Origin: Rhipidocladum racemiflorum
Taxonomy: Eukaryota > Streptophyta > Magnoliopsida > Poales > Poaceae
Assembly: GCA_036346355.1 (NCBI GenBank)
Contig: CM070580.1
Location: 26,517,374 to 26,581,373 of the forward strand
Length of the DNA: 64,000 nt
Direction of reading: 5' to 3'
The translations under genes and the position numbers were made by a program. Below, piece after piece: positions 56,352 through 64,000 of this stretch; position 1 is the first letter of the stretch, and every line of letters starts with the position of its first letter. The notes below the pieces were generated by a model. It did no database searches and had not been told where the DNA came from. It worked only from the letters and a program-made list of their open reading frames with translations.

Positions 56352-59300
56352 ATGGCGCGTCGTTTTGCTCTGCTGGCGTGCCTCGCCGTGTTTGCTGGCA
56401 CTTGCGTTGCTGGCGATGACCAGCCGGCAGCCTTCGTCTTCGGCGACTCGCTGGTCGACGCCGGCAACAACAACTACCTCGCCTCCCTGTCGAAGGCCAA
56501 TTACCCCCCGAACGGTATCGATTTTGACGGCCACCAGCCCACTGGCCGGTACACCAACGGCCGGACCATCATCGACATACTAGGTGATACGCAAATCTGG
56601 TTTCTTACCTGAATTTTACTGTTACATTGCCACCATTACCCCCTGAAAATTTCCATGCACAGAATAGCCGTGTTTGTGCTCATAAAGTTTGGTGTTTCAG
56701 GGCAAGAGATGGGGATGGAAGGGTTTGTGCCGCCCTACATGGCCCCGGAGACGACCGGCGACGTCGTGTTCAGAGGGGTCAACTACGCGTCGGGCGGCGG
56801 AGGCATCCTTAACGAAACCGGGAGTATCTTCGTCAGTACACTAAACTAGTCATTTTTGTGTGAAATCTTTGTCTGTTCTTTTCAATACCTGTTCCCGCGT
56901 AAGTTGAGCGCGAGGAGATCACTGCTTCTGCGTGAGGCAGTTCTCCAGTAGCTACCCTTTTTGCGTGATTGTAAAATTTCAGTTACTCCAGTTCAACTGT
57001 GTGTCAAGATCCAAACTTCTCGTGAGCGTTAATCCCATAATTAGTCAATAGTAAGTTTTTTTTTATCGACTGATAGGTGATAATGTAGTTGCTGTTGATC
57101 ATATTCGTATCTCTGTGTGAATTGTGTATGATAGGGTGGGCGTATAAACTTGGATGCCCAGATCGACAACTACGCCAACAACCGGCAAGATATGATCACG
57201 CGGCGCGGGGAGGTGGAGACGGTGAGGCGGCTCAGGGGCGCGCTCTTCTCGGTCACGATGGGCTCCAACGACTTCATCAACAACTACCTCGTCCCCATCC
57301 TCTCCGTGCCGCAGCGCGCCGTCACGCCGCCGGAGGTCTTCATCGACAGCATGATAGACAAGTACCGGGAACAGCTCATAGTAAGTGATTAAAGTGCCCT
57401 TGGCCAGTCGTGTGATACTGTGACATGATCTTGCAGTAGCCTGTGAGTTTTTTAGAGTTTGCATTGTAGTGTGCAAAAATTATGGGTGTGTTTGCTTCGA
57501 AGCCATATCTTTTACGGGTCTGCTAATTGTTCTTAGTTGTCCAAAAAAAATTTTAACACTCGGTTACCTAAACTTGCACAAGACTAAGCCTAAAATTACA
57601 GCACTAATTACTTATCCTTTGGATTGCTTCAAGATTTGTGCAACTTATATTAAGAGTAAAAGCATAGAAGCACCGCTTATTTTTTTATTTATAGGGTTCA
57701 CCTAGGTTTATTTTATTTGTGTTTTTGTATTTTGCAGACGTGAGGGGTGGATAGAACACAGTTGCTATCGAATGCAAATCTTATGGCTCAAAAAAAAATT
57801 GAGTTTGAAAAAATCGAGCAACATAGCAGTAGATAATCTCCATCTATTTAAGAAAACTAGGCGAGTGGCCCCCGCCATTGGGCGGGCTAGTTCTGCAACA
57901 CGATTCTTTCAACTTTAGACCATCTCCAATCATATTCCATTCATTTCATTTTCTTCCCTGTTCTCTTTCCTCATTCCCATTCCCTTTATTTGTCCTCATC
58001 TCCAACAGATTCCCTTTAAAGAAAATTGTATAGGGAAAGGAGAGAGAATCCCTTGCTAGAGGGAATGAGAGAGAGAATCCCTTTACGAAGGGAATGCTGA
58101 AGGGAATCCGTTGGAGCGCTGAAAGAAATAGGAATCCCTTCGCGAAGGGAAAGGAAGAGGGGAAGGGACACGGTTGGAGATGGTCTTATACGGGCTATTG
58201 CCTACCAGTTCTCATTAATTTGCTAACCCTAATTAAACTTGGCTAGCTAATGGCAATTCGAAGTGAAGTATCGGAATGATGATCAGAGGGAAGGATAAAT
58301 GATCTTAAATAAATTTTTTCTTTACCTACTGAACAAAAAAAAGCCAACCAAAGATCAGGGAATTAACAGGAATAAAAAATTATTATTCTAAGATTGCTCG
58401 TGGGGCTTTGATGACCAAAGTGATCTTGAATAGTCACCCACTTATCATAACAATCAAAAAACACAAGAAATAATGTCCAAAAACACAATCTACAAAAACT
58501 TTCTTCTCAAACACAAAGATCGATTTCTTGCAAAAGAGATACAAGGTTTGCATAGATGATTGAGATATGATTAGAAAAAGATTTAACCATCAATCATTCA
58601 TCATCAGCAAAAGATCCAAAAGAATATAGAAGGAGGGGAGGCAAATCCAAATGTGCGAAAAGTAAATTGTAAAAGTTTAAAGTGTAGAAATTAAATTTCT
58701 TGAATTTAAATAGCAGAATGTAAATATTGGATTTAAAACATAATGTAAATGTAGAAAGTAAATAAAGAATAAAGAATAAAAATACATTTTTATTGCTTTG
58801 AGAGGAATGGTTTACAACAAGGTGTACAAAGCTCAAAACAGCACAACCAAAATCCTTCTCTAAAGACTTAAGGGAAATGCATACCCCTTGTTGGCTCTCA
58901 AAAAACCTCATTAAGGATTGAGATTCACTCCCTCATACATGGGTTAACCCGTAACCCAATAGCATAATAGGTTTTTCACACTTCTCAAAGCGAGCTAACT
59001 TGGCTGCTACTTCATCCTCTAAATTGCAATCCAACGGCTCTCATTAATCCGAGCAGCTTCAAGATAGCATCCCAGCAGTTCCTTTGCCTCCATAGCTTGC
59101 AGCGACTCCGTCTTCGATCATTCTCTGGCGATCTCCGACCGTCTGGACCTCCAGCGCACCTCGTCTAGCCCCGGTCATCCTCCGCCTCACTATGACATAG
59201 CACCGTCGTGCTGCAATCATAAAAAATTAGAAAACACATCACATAGCAATGTCCAAAATAATATACAACAATAATCCAATTGCTCAAATTTAAAATCTAA

Positions 59301-60557
59301 TTAAGTCAAACTCAAACCCAAACACACATAGCTCAAATAAGATCAATTACTCATCACAAAATATAAATATATCTCATATGATCTTTCGCGAAGATCTAGC
59401 CATGCCCATCTAATCCCAAAAGCATTCTAAAGGGTTTATAGATCAAGTCCAAATGAATAATTAGGTTTAGCCCATCCAAACATAGTCTTAGTTTTGCTAT
59501 GAATAATTTTACAGGAACAGACACAAATGCTCTTCTAAAATCGCATTCCATAGTATGTACGTGAGATTGACAGGCAGCCCTTTTTGATTGGTTAGGTGAT
59601 CAAGTATTTCATATGAATCTCGAGATTCTCGACAATGGTAAACAGTAAAATCGCCTGCGCCAGATTTGAAGGAAATGCTACTCCTGTATGAAGTCGCGTT
59701 TGATATCCGGTCTTCTAAGAGAAGATCACCGTTGAGGCATCTTGGGATGGACGGGTTGTGGTGCCACGAAATCCGAGGGGAAGTCACTTACCCTTAGATT
59801 AATTTTTGGCGCACCATAATTTGTTAGGAAACCTGTTGGTTACCCAGTCTATGATAATTGATAAGTAAGACAATTTGCTACTGTTGACCAAACTTGACTG
59901 AACCGTGGCAAAGTGTAACACAACACCGTAAAAATTCTCTCCTACGCCAGGACAGGCTAACATGTTGTGTGCAATTGGCAGAGGCTGTACCTTCTGGATG
60001 CCCGTAAGATCGTGGTGGTGAACGTGGGGCCGATCGGCTGCATCCCGTACCAGAGGGAAATGAACCCGTCGGCCGGCACGGCGTGCGCCGAGTTCCCGAA
60101 CCTGCTGGCCCGGTCCTTCAACCGCAAGCTGCGCGTCCTGGTGGACGAGCTCGGCGCCAACCTCACCGGCTCGCGCTTCCTCTACGCCGACGTCTACCGC
60201 ATCGTCTCCGACATCATCACCAACTACAGATCCCACGGTAACCATACCGCATAGAGATTACATGCGCGCATCGACGACCCGTGCAAGTTGATTAGACGCG
60301 GTGGTTCGCGGCAATTTCGTTGTGCTCTTGTAGGATTCGAGGTGGTGGACTCGGCGTGCTGCTACGTCGGCGGACGGTTCGGCGGGCTGGTGCCGTGCGG
60401 GCCGACGTCGCGGTTCTGCGAGGACAGGTCGAAGCACGTGTTCTGGGACCCCTACCACCCCAGCGACGCCACCAACGTGCTCATAACTCGCCGCATCCTC
60501 GACGGCGACCACGCGGACATCTCCCCGATCAACGTGCGCCAGCTCGTCGCGAGCTGA
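56352..60557 (+). CDS. GDSL esterase/lipase, five exons
   Basis: Exons 56352-56583, 56701-56831, 57135-57380, 59982-60237 and 60334-60557 join in frame to 1089 nt (362 residues), the usual size for plant GDSL enzymes. All introns are GT-AG; intron 3 is 2601 bp. I chose the ATG at 56352 (AAAATGGCG, directly before a signal peptide, MARRFALLACLAVFAGTCVA); an in-frame ATG at 56322 in weaker context would add 10 residues. The catalytic blocks are all present: FVFGDSLVDAGNNNYL (Ser33), the NYASGGGGI glycine block (near 105-113), GSNDFINNYL (Asn166) and DPYHPSDATN (Asp327, His330). SGNH/GDSL enzymes are secreted serine hydrolases acting on ester-linked lipids such as cutin precursors; the actual substrate cannot be read from sequence. 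A Stowaway sits at its TATA box and a MITE in intron 3. Confidence 0.93.
57381..59981 (+). other. long third intron of the GDSL gene
   Basis: Donor ATA|GTAAGT, acceptor TTGGCAG. Beyond the MITE at 57918-58185 it holds AT-rich sequence (58200-58920) and a more mixed block (58920-59220) without recognisable coding domains. It is far longer than the other introns (96-303 bp), so it has probably grown by insertions. Confidence 0.75.
57918..58185. mobile_element. PIF/Harbinger-like MITE in the GDSL intron
   Basis: The ends are GACCATCTCCAATCATATTC and (reverse complement) GACCATCTCCAACCGTGTCC, with TTA on both sides (57915-57917, 58186-58188). The 268-bp interior is rich in GGGAAT/ATTCCC motifs and has no coding sequence. 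Confidence 0.85.
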
Positions 60558-61001
60558 CCGATCTTGGCATATTTCTTTACTAATATATAAATACTAGTAG
60601 ATCGTGACAGCTATCCTCCTTATCTTTTTTTTTTAAGCAGTGGTAACTATGGATAGTGAACCACGGCACACTCTATCTCTAGCGAATAAAAAGGAAATCA
60701 ATTTATCTATATCTTTCTGTCCACGTCCGCTCCCTTCGGCTGGGTCATTCCCCACTTATCTCTCTGTTGCAACTCAAACTTGCAAATTTATTTTTTGTAA
60801 ACACATAACTTGATTTGATTACTTGGTAAAATATGTTTCGTTGCAACGCACGTGCGTGTAACCAGTTATTCTTATAGATTAATAACTAGGGACTATTTGG
60901 CCTTCTCTCTTGTTTGTTTGATCTACGGACTATGGTAAACTTTCATCACGTTCTCCCTTAATTTTACTACGTTCTCCCTTAATTTTACTCCATTCTCGCT
61001 T
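60558..61001. other. 3' flank of the GDSL gene
   Basis: Non-coding. AATATATAAATA near 60580-60592 may act in polyadenylation. GTTGCAACGCACGTGCGTG near 60840 is a widespread grass repeat motif. Confidence 0.45.
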
Positions 61002-61009
61002 GCGTTGGG

Positions 61010-61522
61010 CTGGGCTGGGCATTTTATTTTTTCAATTTAATGTTTTCGATTTTTAGAAATTGGCTACCAAATTTCTTCAACAAAATAAAAAATCGAACCG
61101 AATTAACCGAAATATTTCAGTTCGATTAATTCAATTTTCCGGTTAACCGAAATATGAATAAACACTATATACATTAAATTTTATTCTTCTCATGTCGTAA
61201 CACAGAGTAGAGATAAACCCACACAATTTTCATAGGTCATTACAGTATAAACATAGTAGAACATATAAGCGTACCACACATGTGCATAAGATGTTAGAAC
61301 ATCATAATTGTTTGGTAGTTTTAGGAAGAACATTATCCCGGTGGTGTTGTATATGGGCCATTGGGTTATTTCGGTTTCTGGAATAAAAAATCGAACCGAA
61401 TACCAAAAACCGAATTATATCAAAATAAAAATAGAGCTGAAAACCGTAAACCGAAAAAATCGAAAAAATCGGTTAATTCGGTTCGATTCAATAATTCGAT
61501 TTTGGTTTAAAATGCCCACCTA
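61010..61522. mobile_element. hAT-like MITE rich in AACCGAATT motifs
   Basis: The left end CTGGGCTGGGCATTTTA pairs with the right end (reverse complement TAGGTGGGCATTTTAAAC). GCGTTGGG flanks both sides (61002-61009, 61523-61530). Interior ends carry AACCGAATTAACCGA motifs in opposite orientation. No coding sequence. It differs from the TAGGGGTG family elsewhere in the window. Confidence 0.75.
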
Positions 61523-61530
61523 GCGTTGGG

Positions 61531-62514
61531 CTCATCTTGCTGTGTGAATTTGTGAAGTGTTAGCTGGTTAGAGCAAAGTCTACTGTTCACATCGTAGAAT
61601 GTTTCGGTGTCACCCGTGCTTCTCAATAGCAGTGACTACTACACGAGTCAGCCGTGCCTTCAACGGCCACAATGTTATAATTTTTTTGGCCTTAAAAAAG
61701 GAAGATATTTTCGAGGTTGCCTTCAAACGAATTTTTTATAAATAATATTTTTAATTAAAAATTATAAAAAAAATAATATGCCAATGAAAAAATAACAAAA
61801 ATATCCATCTGTAGCTATTTGAAATGGCGACAGAGAGTTTGTCACTATTTGAATTACTAACAGACTCTCTTTCGCCATTTCAAATAGCTCAGAGAGCACA
61901 ACAAGGGAAAAAAAAGAGAGGGGAAGAGGGGAAGAAAAAGAAAGCGGAGGTAAGAAAGAAGAGGGGAGCGCATATGAATTTTGTTAAAATAAAAATAAAA
62001 AAATTAGAAAATAAGTATGCAAAAAATAGGGCAACGCAACATAAGTTTTTTTTTAAAAAAATACATAAATAATATACACGTTAACAAAAATTGACAGAAA
62101 TTTGGGAGGGATGTTTGTTAAGTAGAAAATAACAAGGCGGAGAGAAATTAATAAGAAAAAATTCGCAGAAGTGACGTTTAATGTTGGTGGAAACAGAATG
62201 AAGGTAGGGAGTACATAGCTCATACGGAACAAAATGACATAGCATGATGTAGAAAACAATGATAGAAAACGTACATAAATATATAAAGATACATAGCATG
62301 ACATAGAAATAATAAGGTATATAGCATGACATCGTGGACATAACTTAACATAGAAAGTGCGAAAAAAGACATGGCACAACGACATGGACAAACCATAAAC
62401 GGAAACTATAGGTAAGGTACATGTGCGCCTTTTAAAAATTGTAAAGAAGTCATGGTGGCTGTCGTAGATCCTATTCGAAAGGCTCGAATGAGTAATCATA
62501 CATCATTCATATGG
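61531..62514. other. AT-rich intergenic region
   Basis: No recognisable gene. 61880-61980 is a purine-rich GAAAGAAG stretch; 62200-62350 repeats ATAGCATGACATAGAAA-like text in a short degenerate array. Confidence 0.5.
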
Positions 62515-62518
62515 AGTG

Positions 62519-63045
62519 TTAACCATCAGGATGGTGTGGACGGGGCTGCTGGTCACAGTAATGGCAAGCACAATTGTAGCTCGCATTGTGGCAGTAGTAG
62601 TAAGTGTGGTAGTCATTGCCGAGATGGACAACCTCCTCATTGTTCCTCTCCCTGAGCCTTTGACGATGTAGGTCATCGTTCTGGGTTTGTAGTTTGAAGT
62701 TCTGCTTGCGGAGCTGTTCGTTCTCGTTCTTGACCTCAACGAGTTCCTCTTCCTTGTCATAAAGGTGTTCCAGCAATTTGTAGATGTAACATTCAGCTTA
62801 TAGGGGAAATGGTTCGTCCACCTATTCGGTATATTTGCATACTCAGTCTGCAAGTAAGAGTATGTGTCATATAGCAAGGCATGCGTGGAATGGTATATAA
62901 GAGTTGTAGCGATTACCATGAATAGTAGGCATTAGTAGAAACGACGTCCTGATCTGCCAGTGGACTCATCGCAAACCTGGACAACAGTGTCGAGGTTGTG
63001 CTTGCATGTTGGCCACTTCAGGTGGTCAAGTGAGTGGCCATAGTG
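62519..63045 (-). pseudogene. GRF-type zinc finger and coiled-coil protein remnant
   Basis: On the minus strand from about 63045: a GRF-like zinc-binding segment (WPTCKHNLDTVVQVCDES, then GRSGRRFY, then C) with a TAA between RRFY and C. A GT donor after TTCATG (about 62921) and an acceptor TTACTTGCAG (about 62853) define a short intron. The next exon reads TEYANIPNRWTNHFPYKLNV, then needs a 1-nt shift near 62785 to continue as a coiled coil (LLEHLYDKEEELVEVKNENE) and a Cys/His-rich tail (CACHYCD). Proteins pairing a GRF finger with a coiled coil are common and uncharacterised in grasses. A stop and a frameshift make it a pseudogene. Function unknown. Confidence 0.6.
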
Positions 63046-63202
63046 GATTGGAATTTTTGGGTTGTAGTACTCCCTTATTCAAATGGGAAAATCTGGACTG
63101 GGGGATTGGGGTCTTGGGGACCATATATTTGATGGGCCTCAAGTGAAGGGTCACAATCTTGAAACTGTGTAGGGTCGGCGACTCGAGGTGCGGTATGACC
63201 CC

Positions 63203-64000
63203 TGAAAAGATGAGAAAGTTGCCTAGAGGAGAGGGGTGAATAGGCAATTTAAAAATTAAACTGAATTCGTCGCAGCGGAAAGAGTATCGGAACTTCCGGT
63301 GTTGGATCGGAACTTCCGGTGTTGGATCGGAACTTCCGATACCAGTTCGGAATGTCCGATCGACTTTTGACACGGACAATTAACAACTGAAAATAATGAA
63401 CTTGAAAAGCAATCTAAGAAGGTTAGATCAAAGTAATAAGGAAACAAGCTTAAGAAGTAAATGTAATGACACGGATTTGTTCCCGGAGTTCAGATTCTTG
63501 AGGGAATCCTACGTCTCCGTTGAGGAGGCTCCAAAGAGCCAGGTCTTTTCCAACCCTTTCCTCCCAAACCTCGGTCGCACTTGAGGCTTGGTTTTACTAT
63601 TGGTTCCTTTCCTTTCGGAGGCGGAGCCGGCCTTCACAAACTTCTCACGGAGTCCCACAACCTTTGGGAGCTCGTGAGCGACGCCTAACCGTCTAGGAGT
63701 CCTTCAACCTCCAAGAGTAACGAATGTACCGAGAAGACAATCTTGGAGGGACACTCTATTGCTCGAGATGAATGACACTTGCTCTTTAATCAAACTCTAG
63801 ATCTCACTTCTAGTCCTCACTCTCTGGATGATCCCTAAGATCAAAGAGGAGGACTTAAGAGAAAGCTAGAAAGTGCTCAAGGTGCTCTAGAGTTCTGCCA
63901 ACATGAGTGTGTAACCTTCAAATGAAAGAGGAGTGGGGTATTTATAGATTCTTGCAAAAACTAGCCGTTGTACACCCACTCAGTTGCATATCGGAACTTC
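63203..64000 (-). repeat. partial LTR-like sequence, probably Ty1/copia, running off the window
   Basis: GCCTAGAGGAGAGGGGTGAAT at 63220-63240 and the text that follows resemble, in reverse, the end of certain grass copia LTRs. The minus strand has TATAAATA near 63937-63946, a possible LTR TATA box. A 20-bp unit CGGAACTTCCGGTGTTGGAT is repeated at 63288-63349, and ATATCGGAACTTC recurs at the window end. The left border (TG near 63203) is a guess; no internal domain is in view. Confidence 0.4.

Noticed and set aside
63260..63360. CRISPR-like spaced repeats
   Set aside because: The 20-bp units are directly adjacent with no spacers, and the genome is a plant's.

Overview
This window is nuclear DNA of a flowering plant, almost certainly a grass (Poaceae). 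The evidence is the transposon content (a Tat/Retand-type Ty3/gypsy element with an antisense gene, Tekay-type chromoviruses with long LTRs, Stowaway and Tourist-like MITEs, MULE remains), very GC-rich host coding exons, and canonical plant GT/GC-AG introns. No prokaryotic, organellar or viral gene set is present. I cannot name the species.

Layout. 1-8385: the 3' part of a Tat/Retand Ty3/gypsy retrotransposon (+), with broken gag-protease, an open pol, a spliced antisense gene and a 3' LTR carrying 55-bp tandem repeats. 8386-11762: two hAT-like non-autonomous elements and a diverged repeat pair. 11763-17760: the 3' half of a Tekay chromovirus (-), cut off in pol at a junction with a 28-bp duplication. 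17927-23461: a decayed Ty1/copia element (-) with both LTRs and a Tourist-like MITE inside RNase H. 23870-24782: a dead glycine-rich protein (GRP) gene. 25050-33351: a complete LARD-like element (-) with 2-kb LTRs and a 5-bp target duplication (AGCTA) but almost no coding sequence. 35228-38134: a degenerate MuDR-like transposase (-). 40185-45730: small DNA elements nested in a ~115-bp tandem array, including a solo LTR inside a Stowaway-like MITE. 47047-48033: a third copy of one hAT family.

Three host genes look intact, all in the right-hand part: a 573-residue glycine-rich cell wall protein (48679-50400, +); a five-exon pectinesterase-family gene (51672-53127, -) that has lost several canonical catalytic residues and uses one GC-AG intron; and a five-exon GDSL esterase/lipase (56352-60557, +) with a Stowaway MITE abutting its TATA box and a 2.6-kb third intron. 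All three products look secreted, and the GRP and pectinesterase are wall-related by family, but nothing shows that they form a functional cluster. A GRF-zinc-finger/coiled-coil gene remnant (62519-63045, -) and a partial LTR close the window.

The strongest observations are the nested insertion history at 41-45 kb, the three same-family hAT copies each with 8-bp target duplications, the LARD-like element, the MITE abutting the GDSL TATA box, and the intact/dead GRP pair whose dead copy has ATG changed to ACG. I saw no convincing evidence of a wholly new biological system.
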